In this document: piece by piece, positions 8,846-17,484 of the stretch
Numbering within the stretch: the stretch's first letter is position 1
Layout of the letters: the number at the start of each line of letters is the position of its first letter
Origin: Paraplanobispora takensis
GTDB lineage: Bacteria > Actinomycetota > Actinomycetes > Streptosporangiales > Streptosporangiaceae
Direction of reading: 5' to 3'
Assembly (NCBI RefSeq): GCF_016863195.1
Contig: NZ_BOOK01000016.1
Location: forward strand, 1 to 64,000
DNA: 64,000 nt
The notes under the pieces: model-generated
What the model saw: only the letters and a program-made list of their open reading frames with translations
Told to the model about the DNA's origin: nothing
Database searches by the model: none
Translations under genes and position numbers: made by a program

Positions 8846-8921
8846 TCGCCGTACCTGCCCGGCCTACGGCCGCCGCGGACGTCGGTGCCCGCGGCGGAAG
8901 ACGGCCGGCAGAAGGCGGCCG

Positions 8922-9485
8922 TCAGAAGGCGGGCTGGATGTGGTGGACCCCGCCCCCGGTGCCGGTGTAGTCGGCTCCGGTGGACCAGACGCGGTCGTTG
9001 AGCAGCACCTTGTAGGCGAAGCGCTGCCCGCCGGGGATGCCGGTGACCGTGCACTCCCACAGGTCGGCGGCCCTGTTGACGCACGGCAGGCCGGAGTGCC
9101 AGCTCAGCGGCGGCACGTCACCGCGGATGGTGACCGCGTTGCCGAAGCCGGTGTCGTAGTGGACGAACACGGTGCTGTCGTCGGCGCACAGTTCCAGGTG
9201 GTCGACGTGGCCGTGCGGCCCGGCGTATCCGGAGCCGACGGTGGAGGTCCGGCCGGGCGCCAGGGACACGCAGGTCCCCCGCTCGCCGTCCCGGTAGACG
9301 ACCCTGAAGGTCAGGCTCTCGGTGCAGCCGTTGGTGGCGGTGGTGTAGCGCCAGTCCTGCCCGTAGGCCAGGCAGGCGGGGGCGGGTGTGCCGGAGGCGG
9401 AGCGGGCACCGGCGGGACCGGCGGTGCCCAGCAGGGCGGTGAGGACGAGGGCGGCGACGGCCGCCATGGTGAAGCGTGATTTCAT
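8922..9485 (-). CDS. Exported alpha-amylase inhibitor (tendamistat family) with extra C-terminal domain
   Basis: 187 residues from ATG 9485 (upstream ATG 9497 has no ribosome site). Residues 1-30 are a Sec signal. Residues 34-100 match the proteinaceous alpha-amylase inhibitor tendamistat: the Trp-Arg-Tyr amylase-contacting triplet (45-47), the four disulfide cysteines (38, 54, 72, 100), the VVYRDGERGTC strand, the APGRTSTVGSGY turn and the GPHGH tail. Tendamistat itself stops there; this protein continues 87 residues with two more cysteines (135, 145) and a segment PGGQRFAYKVLLNDRVWSTG that resembles starch-binding (CBM20/25-like) modules. Expected role: tight inhibition of foreign animal or insect-type GH13 amylases outside the cell. 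Two CTTGCAAG palindromes lie about 260 bp upstream. Confidence 0.85.
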   Translation of the reverse strand: MKSRFTMAAVAALVLTALLGTAGPAGARSASGTPAPACLAYGQDWRYTTATNGCTESLTFRVVYRDGERGTCVSLAPGRTSTVGSGYAGPHGHVDHLELCADDSTVFVHYDTGFGNAVTIRGDVPPLSWHSGLPCVNRAADLWECTVTGIPGGQRFAYKVLLNDRVWSTGADYTGTGGGVHHIQPAF

Positions 9486-10059
9486 CTGCTGTCCCATCAA
9501 TGGTCGGGCGCGGGCCGGTGATATTCGGGCCGCGCGATTCTTCGGAAACGACGGGGAAGCCTCCTGGCGGCGTTCGGGATTTCGGAGAACGCCTCCCGAT
9601 CGGCTTGCGGGAACGGTGTCCGCCGGGCCTCCCGAGGCGGCGGCGGACGGGGACTCCCGGGGACGCCGTCGCTGCGGTGACGGGTCCCCGGGACGCGCGG
9701 AGCTCCTTGCGATCTTGGATTCTGCTGAGGTCACCGCCCTCTTGCAAGTCATTGTGGAAACTTTCTGAAAGCTTGCAAGGGACGGTTCGTCGCTATGGGA
9801 GTGCAGGGAGTGCGGGCGCGTCCTTGAAGTGCCTTTTCGCGCGAATCCCGAGCAGAACCTTTATCTGTGAGAAGACTCACACTGTCATTTTGCGGACACT
9901 CGCAATTCGGCGGTCATCGGCATTTCCGAATCGAGGTGGAATTGAATTCGGGAGGAGCGGGGAGGGGGATCCGGGTGGCCAATGTTCGGCAGAGTGGTGA
10001 CAGCGGTGAGATATCGGCCTAACTTGATGGCGGGATGATCCGTCCGTCGAGGAGTGCCG
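9486..10059. other. 574-bp divergent control region
   Basis: Separates the amylase inhibitor (leftward) from the acyl-CoA ligase (rightward). It is less GC-rich than the genes from about 9700 on. It holds the CTTGCAAG pair (9741-9779), the small palindrome CTTTC-T-GAAAG (9761-9771) and the inverted repeat TGTGAG-AAGA-CTCACA (9866-9881). The frame that is open upstream of 9485 has no ribosome site and no recognisable protein, so no gene is called. Confidence 0.6.
9741..9779. promoter_or_regulatory. Paired CTTGCAAG palindromes, MalR/Reg1-like operator
   Basis: The 8-bp palindrome CTTGCAAG occurs at 9741-9748 and again at 9772-9779, 31 bp apart (three helical turns). CTTGCA-type repeats are the known sites of LacI-family maltose/amylase regulators of streptomycetes (MalR/Reg1). 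Upstream of an amylase inhibitor gene this placement is meaningful, though binding is inferred. Confidence 0.5.
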
Positions 10060-11538
10060 ATGCGCAATCAGGGGCTCGGCTCGTGGCCGGCACGCAGGGC
10101 GAGGATGACACCGGACCGGGTGGCGCTGAGCCACGGCGGCGGCCGGGCGACCTACCGGGAACTGCACGCGAGGGTGAACAGGCTCGCCTCGGCCCTGCGT
10201 GATCTGGGGGTACGGCGCGGCGACCGCGTCGCCTACCTCGGGGTGAACCATCCGGCGCTGGTGGAGACCTTCTTCGCCGCCGGGACGCTGGGCGCGATCT
10301 TCGTGCCGCTCAACACCCGCCTGGCCGCTCCCGAGCTCGACCGCATCCTGCGGGACGCCGGGCCCGCCGTACTGCTGGCCGGCGCCGAGCACGCCGAGCT
10401 CGCCGCGAGCCTGCCCGCCCGTCCGGCGGACCACGGGGAGCTGACGGCCGCGGGCGACCCCGCGCCGATCGACGAGCCCGTGGACCGGGACGAGGTGTGC
10501 CTGATCATGTACACCTCGGGCACCACGGGCACCCCCAAGGGCGCGATGCTCACCCACGCCAACCTGACGTGGAACACCTTCAACCTGCTGGTCGACGTCC
10601 CGCTGGCGCACGACGAGGTCACCCTGATCAGCGCCCCGCTCTTCCACATCGCCGCGCTGGCCCAGACGCTGGTCCCCACCGTGCTCAAGGGCGGCACGGC
10701 CGTACTGGAACCGGCGTTCGACGTGGAGCGGACCTTCGACCTGATCGAGGCCGAGCGGGTCACGGTCATGTTCGGCGTCCCGGCGATGTTCGCCTTCCTG
10801 TCCCGGTCGCCGCGCTGGCCGGAGGCGGACCTGTCCAGCCTGCGCTATCTGCTGTGCGGGGGAGCGCCGGTCCCCGAACCGCTGATCCGGGCCTACCAGG
10901 ATCGCGGCCTGACGTTCCTGCAGGGGTACGGGATGACCGAGACGTCGCCGGGGGCGCTGTTCCTGGCGGCCGAGCACTCCGTCGCCAAAGCGGGTACGGC
11001 CGGCGTGCCGTGCTTCTTCTCCGACGTGCGGCTGGTGGGGCCCGACGGCGCGCCCGCGGCCCCGGGGGAGCCGGGGGAGGTCCACGTGCGGGGGCCGAAC
11101 GTGACGCCGGGTTATTGGCGCCGCCCGGAGGAGACCGCGAAGGTGCTGTCGCAGGACGGCTGGTTCCGTTCGGGCGACATCGGCGTCGCCGACGAGGACG
11201 GATACGTCCGCATCTCCGACCGGATCAACGACATGATCATCTCAGGCGGGGAGAACGTCTATCCCGCCGAAGTGGAGAGCGCGCTGTACGGGCACCCCGA
11301 TGTGGCGGAGTGCGCGGTGATCGGCGTCCCCGACGACCGGTGGGGCGAGGTGGGCAAGGCCCTGGTCGTCCTGCGGCCGGACGCGAAGGGCGGGGGCGCC
11401 GACCTGCTGGCCTACCTGGACGGCCGGCTGGCCCGCTTCAAAATCCCGAAATATGTGGAATTCGTCCCGCAGTTGCCCAGGAACGCCGCGGGCAAGGTGC
11501 TGAAGGCACAGCTCAGAACGTCGCACGGAGCGCCGTGA
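10060..11538 (+). CDS. Long-chain acyl-CoA synthetase (AMP-forming)
   Basis: 492 residues from ATG 10060 with GAGGAG five bases upstream. All ANL-superfamily motifs are present: P-loop YTSGTTGTPKGA, GYGMTE, the SGDIG aspartate motif, the hinge RINDMIISGGENVYP and the catalytic lysine in NAAGKVLK. It activates a carboxylic acid to acyl-AMP and then acyl-CoA in the cytoplasm. The chain length is not evident. The next gene, a MetE-like methyltransferase, starts 51 bp later on the same strand. Confidence 0.88.
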   Translation: MRNQGLGSWPARRARMTPDRVALSHGGGRATYRELHARVNRLASALRDLGVRRGDRVAYLGVNHPALVETFFAAGTLGAIFVPLNTRLAAPELDRILRDAGPAVLLAGAEHAELAASLPARPADHGELTAAGDPAPIDEPVDRDEVCLIMYTSGTTGTPKGAMLTHANLTWNTFNLLVDVPLAHDEVTLISAPLFHIAALAQTLVPTVLKGGTAVLEPAFDVERTFDLIEAERVTVMFGVPAMFAFLSRSPRWPEADLSSLRYLLCGGAPVPEPLIRAYQDRGLTFLQGYGMTETSPGALFLAAEHSVAKAGTAGVPCFFSDVRLVGPDGAPAAPGEPGEVHVRGPNVTPGYWRRPEETAKVLSQDGWFRSGDIGVADEDGYVRISDRINDMIISGGENVYPAEVESALYGHPDVAECAVIGVPDDRWGEVGKALVVLRPDAKGGGADLLAYLDGRLARFKIPKYVEFVPQLPRNAAGKVLKAQLRTSHGAP

Positions 11539-11589
11539 CCGCTCCCGGCGCGCCCGCCGGGACCACGGCCGTCCAACGTGGGAGAAGTG

Positions 11590-12711
11590 ATGCAGATGCG
11601 TACCCGACCCCCCTTCCGCGCCGATCACGTCGGCAGCCTGCTGCGCCCGGAGCGGCTGCTGCGGGCCCGCGACGACGCCGCCGCCGGGAACATCTCCGCC
11701 GGGCGGCTGCGCGAGATCGAGGACGAGGCGATCCGCGAGGTGGTGCGCAGGCAGGAGGAGATCGGCCTGCGGTCGGCCACCGACGGCGAGTTCCGCCGCG
11801 CGTCCTGGCACATGGACTTCATCTACCGGCTGGGCGGCGTCGCCCCCGACCCCGGCGAGCGCATCACCGTGAAGTTCGCCGGCGCGCAGGGGCGGATCGA
11901 GTTCACCTCCGCCGCGCTGCGGGTCCGCGACCGGATCCGGCTCGACGAGACGATCTTCGCCGACGACTTCGCCTTCCTGCGTGACACGGTCACCACCGCC
12001 ACTCCCAAGCTGACCGTCCCCTCGCCCAGCATGGTCCACTACCGCGGCGGCCCCGCCTCGATCGACCCCGGCGTCTATCCCGACATCGAGGAGTTCTGGT
12101 CCGACCTCAGCGCCGCCTACGCCGAGCAGGTCCGCCGGATCGGCGAGCTGGGCTGCACCTACCTGCAGTTCGACGACACCAGCCTGGCCTACCTCAACGA
12201 CCCCGCGCAGCGGGCCGAGATGGCCGCGCGCGGTGACGACGCCGAGCACCTGCACCTGCGTTACATCAAGCAGATCAACGCCGCGCTGGCCGCCAAGCCG
12301 GAGGGCATGACGGTCACCACCCACATGTGCCGGGGCAACTTCCGGTCCTCCTGGGCCGCGGCGGGCGGCTACGACTTCGTCGCCGAGGCGCTCTTCGGCG
12401 AGCTGGCCGTGGACGGCTTCTTCCTGGAGTACGACGACGAGCGGTCCGGCGGGTTCGAGCCGCTGCGCTTCGTCCCGCCCGGCAAGACGGTGGTGCTCGG
12501 CCTGGTCACCACCAAGAGCGGCGCGCTGGAGTCCAAGGACGCCCTCAAGCGCCGCATCGAGGAGGCGGCCAAGTTCGTCGACGGCGACCGGCTGTGCCTG
12601 TCGCCGCAGTGCGGCTTCTCCTCCACGGTGGAGGGCAACGCGCTCAGCGCGGAGGAGCAGTTCGCCAAGCTTGCCCTCATCGCCGAGACCGCCCGGGAGG
12701 TCTGGGGCTGA
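11590..12711 (+). CDS. MetE C-terminal-like, zinc-dependent methionine synthase II family protein
   Basis: 373 residues; ATG 11590 follows GGAGAA closely, and ATG 11596 is an alternative. The TIM-barrel matches the C-terminal half of cobalamin-independent methionine synthase and the shorter YxjG/YxjH-type proteins. Zinc ligands His245 and Cys247 (in THMCRGN), Glu280 (FFLEYDD) and Cys341 (SPQCGF) are all present, so it should bind Zn and transfer a methyl group to a thiol. The N-terminal folate-binding half of MetE is absent, as usual for the short family; the methyl donor is unknown. Probably co-transcribed with the acyl-CoA ligase, and closed by a 14-bp hairpin. Confidence 0.85.
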   Translation: MQMRTRPPFRADHVGSLLRPERLLRARDDAAAGNISAGRLREIEDEAIREVVRRQEEIGLRSATDGEFRRASWHMDFIYRLGGVAPDPGERITVKFAGAQGRIEFTSAALRVRDRIRLDETIFADDFAFLRDTVTTATPKLTVPSPSMVHYRGGPASIDPGVYPDIEEFWSDLSAAYAEQVRRIGELGCTYLQFDDTSLAYLNDPAQRAEMAARGDDAEHLHLRYIKQINAALAAKPEGMTVTTHMCRGNFRSSWAAAGGYDFVAEALFGELAVDGFFLEYDDERSGGFEPLRFVPPGKTVVLGLVTTKSGALESKDALKRRIEEAAKFVDGDRLCLSPQCGFSSTVEGNALSAEEQFAKLALIAETAREVWG

Positions 12712-12713
12712 CC

Positions 12714-12749
12714 GGGAGACCGCCCGCAGCCGCCGGCGGGCGGTCTCCC
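12714..12749. terminator. Perfect 14-bp hairpin terminator
   Basis: GGGAGACCGCCCGC (12714-12727) pairs perfectly with GCGGGCGGTCTCCC (12736-12749) across an 8-nt loop. It is wedged between the stop codons of two convergent genes (12711 and 12754) and can serve both. Confidence 0.8.
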
Positions 12750-12753
12750 GCCG

Positions 12754-14073
12754 TCAGGAGGCCGTCCGCGCCGCCGCCGGGTCCTCACTGAGATCGGCCC
12801 GGTGGCTCTCCCGCGTCACGAGGACGGAGACCACCGTCACCAGGCAGCACGCGGCCATCACCGCGGAGATGAGCACGGTCGAGCCGCCCGACTCCAGGAT
12901 CGCGGCGAAGACGAGCGGCGCGAACCCGGCCCCGGTGGCCGCGATCTGATAGCCGAGCGAGGCGCCGGTGTAGCGGGTCCTGGTGGCGAACATCTCGGCG
13001 TACAGCGCGGCCAGCGGGCCGTACATGGCCGGGTGCGCGAGCGACTGGCCGAGCACGACCGCGACCGTGAGCAGGGCGGCCGACCCGGTGCCGATCAGGG
13101 GGAAGAGCACGAAGCTCAGCCCGGCCATGGCGACCGCGCCGCCGAGCACCACCGGGCGCCGGCCGACGCGGTCGGACAGGGCGGCGAAGGCCAGGATGGC
13201 GACCACCGCCAGGGCGGAGGACAGGGTGAGGGCGTTCAGCACCGTCGGCCGGGCGAACCCCGCCTCCTCGACCGCGTACGAGATGACGAAGGTGGTGATG
13301 GTGGCCTGCGTGACGAATGCCGCGAAGCCCACGCCGACCGCGAGCGCGAGGTTGCCGGGCTGGCGGCGGAACACCTCCACCACCGGCATGCGCTCGACCC
13401 CGCTCTGCCGGGCGCGGGCGAACACCGGGGTCTCCTCGACCTTCAGTCGCACGAACAGGCCCAGCGCCAGCAGCAGGATGCTGAGCAGGAAGGGCACCCG
13501 CCAGCCCCAGGCCAGGAACTGCTGCTCGGTGGTGAGCGCGGCCATCAGGGCCAGGACCAGGGAGGAGACCACCATCCCACTGGGCGCCCCGGCGTTGGTG
13601 AACCCGGCCCACAGGCCGCGCCGCGAGGTGGCGTGCTCGGCCGAGATCAGCACCGCGCCGCCCCACTCGCCGCCGATCGCGATGCCCTGCACGATCCTCA
13701 GGAGCACCAGGAGGACCGGCGCCAGGAGACCGACCTGGGCGTGGGTCGGCAGCAGGCCGATGAGCGTGCTGGCCACGCCCATCATGGTCATGGTGATCAC
13801 CAGCATCCGCTTGCGGCCCAGCCGGTCGCCGAAGTGCCCGAACAGGACGCCGCCGATCGGCCTGGCCAGATAGCCCGTGGTGAAGGTGCCCAGCGCGGCC
13901 ACGGTCCCCACGCGCGGATCGAGGTTGGAGAAGAAGATCTGGCGGAAGAAGGTCGCCGCCGCGGTGGCGTACAGCAGGAAGTCGTAGAACTCGATCAGGC
14001 TGCCGAGATAGCTGGACAGTACGGCGCGCCTGAGCTGGGTGGCCGGCGGCCGGGGTGCGTGAGTGTCTGACAT
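12754..14073 (-). CDS. MFS transporter, metabolite:H+ symporter (MHS) family
   Basis: 439 residues from ATG 14073. Twelve membrane segments, the opening YLGSLIEFYDFLLYATAAA, the loop 2-3 signature GHFGDRLGRKRML, and RIVQGIAIGGEWGGA are typical of the ShiA/ProP/KgtP group that imports organic acids or osmolytes with protons. The substrate cannot be told. A palindrome ATGCCT-N6-AGGCAT lies about 105 bp upstream, so it is probably regulated, perhaps by a GntR- or LysR-type factor encoded elsewhere. Confidence 0.85.
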   Translation of the reverse strand: MSDTHAPRPPATQLRRAVLSSYLGSLIEFYDFLLYATAAATFFRQIFFSNLDPRVGTVAALGTFTTGYLARPIGGVLFGHFGDRLGRKRMLVITMTMMGVASTLIGLLPTHAQVGLLAPVLLVLLRIVQGIAIGGEWGGAVLISAEHATSRRGLWAGFTNAGAPSGMVVSSLVLALMAALTTEQQFLAWGWRVPFLLSILLLALGLFVRLKVEETPVFARARQSGVERMPVVEVFRRQPGNLALAVGVGFAAFVTQATITTFVISYAVEEAGFARPTVLNALTLSSALAVVAILAFAALSDRVGRRPVVLGGAVAMAGLSFVLFPLIGTGSAALLTVAVVLGQSLAHPAMYGPLAALYAEMFATRTRYTGASLGYQIAATGAGFAPLVFAAILESGGSTVLISAVMAACCLVTVVSVLVTRESHRADLSEDPAAARTAS

Positions 14074-14178
14074 GGCGGGGCCCTGTCTGTCAGGTGGCCG
14101 ATGCCGGGCGGCCACACGTACGGCGCACATCACAACGTTGCCCAGAAGTTAAACAAATCTGTGACTGCCGTCAATGCA

Positions 14179-14196
14179 ATGCCTAATGTCAGGCAT
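14179..14196. promoter_or_regulatory. Inverted repeat ATGCCT-N6-AGGCAT
   Basis: Perfect 6-bp arms around AATGTC in an AT-richer patch of the 243-bp gap between the MFS transporter and the response regulator. Candidate operator for the transporter. Confidence 0.4.
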
Positions 14197-14316
14197 CGCC
14201 ATCCGGAGAACGGGGAGGGGGATCGGGGCGGCCGCGGGCGAGGCGGGCCGGACGGTGCAGAAGGTTCACCACTGGGTGACGGTGCGCGAGCGTCACCGAG
14301 CGGTTACGCTTCCCGG

Positions 14317-14988
14317 GTGACTGTCCGGGTCGTCATCGCCGAAGACTCCCTCCTGGTCCGCGAGGGGGTGCAGCGGGTGCTCTCCCGCCACCCCGACATC
14401 GACGTGGTCGCCGAGTGCGCCGACCTGCCCCAGCTGACGGGAGCGGTGGACGAGCACGATCCGGACGTCGTGGTGACGGACGTGCGGATGCCGCCCACCT
14501 CGACGGACGAGGGCATCCAGGCGGCGACCCGGTTGCGGCGCAGCCATCCGCGCACCGGCGTGGTGGTCCTGTCCCAGTACGCCGAGCCCGCCTACGCCGC
14601 GCCGCTGCTCGCCGAGGGCAGCGCAGGCCGGGCCTACCTGCTCAAGGAGCGGGTGGGGGAGCCCGGCCAGCTGGTGGAGGCGGTGCTGGCGGTGGCCAGG
14701 GGCGGCTCGGTGATCGACCCGGTCGTGGTGGACGCCATCCTGGCCGACTCGCTGCGGCGCAGGTCCTCGCCGCTGACCGCGCTCACCCAGCGCGAGCTGG
14801 AGGTGCTGACCCAGATCGCGCAGGGCAAGAGCAACGCCGCCGTCGGCCGGACGCTGTTCCTCAGCGAGAAGTCGGTGGAGAAGCACATCAACGTGCTGTT
14901 CGCCAAGCTCGGCCTGGAGGCCGCCCCCGAGGTGAACCGCCGCGTCCTGGCGGTCCTGCTGTATCTGTCGGAACAGCGGGCGCAGTAG
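14317..14988 (+). CDS. NarL/FixJ family response regulator
   Basis: 223 residues from GTG 14317; a TACGCT -10-like hexamer ends 7 bp before the start, so the mRNA is probably leaderless. A receiver domain (phospho-acceptor Asp55 in VVVTDVRMP, insert STDEG after it as in actinomycete LiaR/DesR-like regulators) is followed by a LuxR-type HTH (LTQRELEVLTQIAQGKSNAAVG, split here by description, ending SEKSVEKHI). The likely partner is the HisKA_3 kinase encoded convergently at 15544-17484. Confidence 0.9.
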   Translation: MTVRVVIAEDSLLVREGVQRVLSRHPDIDVVAECADLPQLTGAVDEHDPDVVVTDVRMPPTSTDEGIQAATRLRRSHPRTGVVVLSQYAEPAYAAPLLAEGSAGRAYLLKERVGEPGQLVEAVLAVARGGSVIDPVVVDAILADSLRRRSSPLTALTQRELEVLTQIAQGKSNAAVGRTLFLSEKSVEKHINVLFAKLGLEAAPEVNRRVLAVLLYLSEQRAQ

Positions 14989-15056
14989 GGGACGGCAGGG
15001 GAGGAATAGGGATAACACCCCTGGCGGGCCGGCGGCCGCCGGGAGACCCTGAGGGC

Positions 15057-15416
15057 GTGGTCGAGGTGCTCATCGTCGATGACCAGGGCCCGTTCCGCGC
15101 GGCGGCCAGGATGCTGGTGGGCCTGGTCGCGGGCTGGAACGTCGCCGGTGAGGCGGTGTCGGGGGAGGAGGCGGTCGCCCGGGTCGCCGAGGTCCGGCCG
15201 GAGATGGTCCTGATGGACATCAACCTGCCCGGCATCAACGGCATCGAGGCGACCAGGAGGATCGTGGACGCGCATCCCGGGATCGCGGTCGTGCTGGTGT
15301 CCACCTACGCGGCCGAGGACCTACCGCCGGAGGCGCGCACCTGCGGCGCCGCCGGATACATCCGCAAGGACCACCTGACGCCGTCCCGGCTGCGCGAACT
15401 GCTCCCCGCCGCATAG
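15057..15416 (+). CDS. Single-domain CheY-like response regulator
   Basis: 119 residues from GTG 15057, a receiver domain alone: DDQ acidic pair near the start, phospho-acceptor Asp54 in VLMDINLPG, Thr/Ser in LVSTYA and Lys in YIRKDHLT. There is no output domain, so it would work by protein contact or as a phosphate sink. It lies 68 bp after the NarL-type regulator and convergent with the kinase, so the three genes probably make one signalling unit. Confidence 0.85.
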   Translation: MVEVLIVDDQGPFRAAARMLVGLVAGWNVAGEAVSGEEAVARVAEVRPEMVLMDINLPGINGIEATRRIVDAHPGIAVVLVSTYAAEDLPPEARTCGAAGYIRKDHLTPSRLRELLPAA

Positions 15417-15426
15417 GACCCGGGCT

Positions 15427-15530
15427 CCGCGAATCCGCTCGGGCCGGAGCGTCGCCCCGGCCGCGTGAACCGCTCCGGCCCGGAACGCCGTCCCGGCCGC
15501 GCGAACCTGCTCCCGCCGTTCGGGACTGCC
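15427..15530. repeat. Imperfect tandem repeat, three units of about 35 bp
   Basis: Units begin CCGCGAATCCGCTC (15427), CCGCGTGAACCGCTC (15461) and CCGCGCGAACCTGCTC (15497), spaced 34 and 36 bp, in the gap between the convergent receiver gene and kinase gene. It is one of several short tandem duplications in this window. Confidence 0.6.
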
Positions 15531-15543
15531 GCCCGGATCGTTC

Positions 15544-17484
15544 TCACGCCCGCCGTACCGGCCCGGTCAAGGGGATCTCCCCGCGGACCCGGGTGCCGGA
15601 GCCGGGGCCCGACTCCACGGTGAGCCCGCCGCCGACGGCCCCCAGCCGGTCCCGCATGTTGACGAACCCGTGCCCGTGCTCCCGCACGGTGAACCCGGCG
15701 CCGTCGTCGGCCACCTCGAAGCGCAGCGCGGAGTCCCCGGCCGACACCTCCACGGTGACGGCGGCGCCGTCGCCGGCGTACTTGCCCGCGTTCTGCATGG
15801 CCTCCAGGCAGCAGAAGTACACCGCGGCCTCGATCTCCTCGGAGTACCGGTCCGGCAGGTCCACCTCGACCGCGCACGGCAGCGGCGAACGCCTGGCCGC
15901 CGAGTTCAGCGCCTGACCGAGGCCGTGGTTGCGCAGCAGCGGCGGGTAGACGCCGTGGGCCAGCTCCCGTACCGCGGTGATGGTCTGCTGCACGTCCTCC
16001 CGCAGCTCCGCGAGGAGAGGCTTGACCAGGTCCGGGTCCTCCCCGGCCAGCTCGGCGGCCAGTCCCAGCTTCACCGACAGCGCCACCAGGTGCTGCTGGG
16101 CGCCGTCGTGCAGGTCCCGCTCGATGGAGCGGCGGGCCGCGTCGGCCGCGGTCACGATCCGCAGCCGGGAGGCCTGGAGCTCCTCGTTGCGCCGCCGCAG
16201 CTCCTCCAGGGACTCCTGGAGCGCCGAGTCCAGCCGCATGTTGTGCAGCGCCAGCCCGACCTGGCGGGCCAGCTCGACCAGGACCCGGTCGTCCTCCTCG
16301 GTGTACGGCAGGCCGTCACCGGGCCTGCGCACCACGATCAGCCCCAGCAGCTCGCCCAGATGGGACACCGGCGCCACCCTGACCGGCGCCTGCTGCGGGT
16401 GCTCCACCGGCAGCGCGGGCAGCCAGACCGCCAGCCAGCCGGCACCGGCCACCCGGGTCCTGCCCACCACCACCCGCTCCCGCTCGTCGAGCTCCAGCCG
16501 CTGCTGGGGCCGGTCCGGCACGCTCACCGTGCGGGTCAGGACGCCGCCGGCGCCCACCCACACCTCGGCTCCGGCCTGCCCCAGCGTCGCCCGCAGCGAC
16601 TCCGCGAGCTGGAGCAGCAGCTCGTCGAACGGCACGGCGCGGCTCATCCGGGCGCCGAAGGTGGCCAGCAGCTCCTCGGGCGGCACCTCGGTCCGCCCGA
16701 TCAGGGACTGCGCGGTGGCGGTCATCCGGGCCCGGAACGGCAGCGCGAGCACCGCCACCACCCCCGCGGCGGCCATGCCGGCCAGCAGCACGTCCCGCTC
16801 GCCGGCGTCCGGGACGCGGCCCAGCCCGATCACCGTCACCAGGTACACCGCGGCGACCATGACGGTGAACCCGGAGATCACGACCGCCTCGGTGAGCGCC
16901 CGATCCCCGGCCCGCGCGGTGGCCGGAAGACGGCCCAGCAGCACTCCCGCCGGGATCAGCGTCAGCGTCCCCAGCACCCACGGCAGCGGGTCGGCGGGCA
17001 GGCCCATCAGCACCTTCAGGGCGAGCACGACCGCGGTGGCCGCGCCCGCCAGCAGCGCGCAGGCCGCGGTCCACTGCAGCGCCGCGCGCTCCCGGGCGGA
17101 GGCGCGCGTGCAGCGCAGCGCCACCGCCAGGCCGGCCACGGCCGCGCAGCCCGCGAACGCCAGGCCGAACCGGAGCCCCGAGCCGGAGTCGCCGTCCCGC
17201 AGCGACAGCGCCGTCCAGACGGCGCCGCCCAGCAGCGCCGTACCCGCCGTCAGCCGCCGCCACGGCGTGCCCAGCCGTCCGTCGGGCAGCGCGAGCGCCA
17301 GGCAGAACCAGCCCCCGATCGCCACCGGGACCGCGGCGGTCCACACCGCCGTGGTCGCCTGGGCCGCCGCGAGCAGCCCCGCACCTCGCGCCGGGGCACG
17401 GTCACCGGGCCGCGGCGCCAGGACCAGCGCGACGACCGCCCAGGCCACGGCCAGCACGGCGGCCACCGCCGAGGCGGCGCTCAT
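15544..17484 (-). CDS. Membrane sensor histidine kinase with GAF and HisKA_3/HATPase domains
   Basis: 646 residues; ATG 17484 overlaps the preceding stop as TGATG (a GTG lies one codon earlier). About eight membrane segments occupy residues 1-250, then a GAF-like sensor domain, a coiled coil (LEELRRRNEELQASR), the dimerisation/phosphorylation helix with His459 in RDLHDGAQQHLV, and a HATPase with NAGKYA, DDGAGF and the GHGFVNMRDR loop. Translationally coupled through a 30-codon frame to the FtsX-type permease, so it likely senses a state of, or controls, the ABC exporter. Partner regulators lie convergent at 14317 and 15057. Confidence 0.9.
   Translation of the reverse strand: MSAASAVAAVLAVAWAVVALVLAPRPGDRAPARGAGLLAAAQATTAVWTAAVPVAIGGWFCLALALPDGRLGTPWRRLTAGTALLGGAVWTALSLRDGDSGSGLRFGLAFAGCAAVAGLAVALRCTRASARERAALQWTAACALLAGAATAVVLALKVLMGLPADPLPWVLGTLTLIPAGVLLGRLPATARAGDRALTEAVVISGFTVMVAAVYLVTVIGLGRVPDAGERDVLLAGMAAAGVVAVLALPFRARMTATAQSLIGRTEVPPEELLATFGARMSRAVPFDELLLQLAESLRATLGQAGAEVWVGAGGVLTRTVSVPDRPQQRLELDERERVVVGRTRVAGAGWLAVWLPALPVEHPQQAPVRVAPVSHLGELLGLIVVRRPGDGLPYTEEDDRVLVELARQVGLALHNMRLDSALQESLEELRRRNEELQASRLRIVTAADAARRSIERDLHDGAQQHLVALSVKLGLAAELAGEDPDLVKPLLAELREDVQQTITAVRELAHGVYPPLLRNHGLGQALNSAARRSPLPCAVEVDLPDRYSEEIEAAVYFCCLEAMQNAGKYAGDGAAVTVEVSAGDSALRFEVADDGAGFTVREHGHGFVNMRDRLGAVGGGLTVESGPGSGTRVRGEIPLTGPVRRA

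Noticed and set aside
9486-9752. N-terminal extension of the amylase inhibitor gene
   Set aside because: The extension has no ribosome site, and the signal peptide begins at 9485.
15001-15030. Homing-endonuclease-like site TAGGGATAAC
   Set aside because: Only ten bases agree with the I-SceI site; chance match in a leader region.
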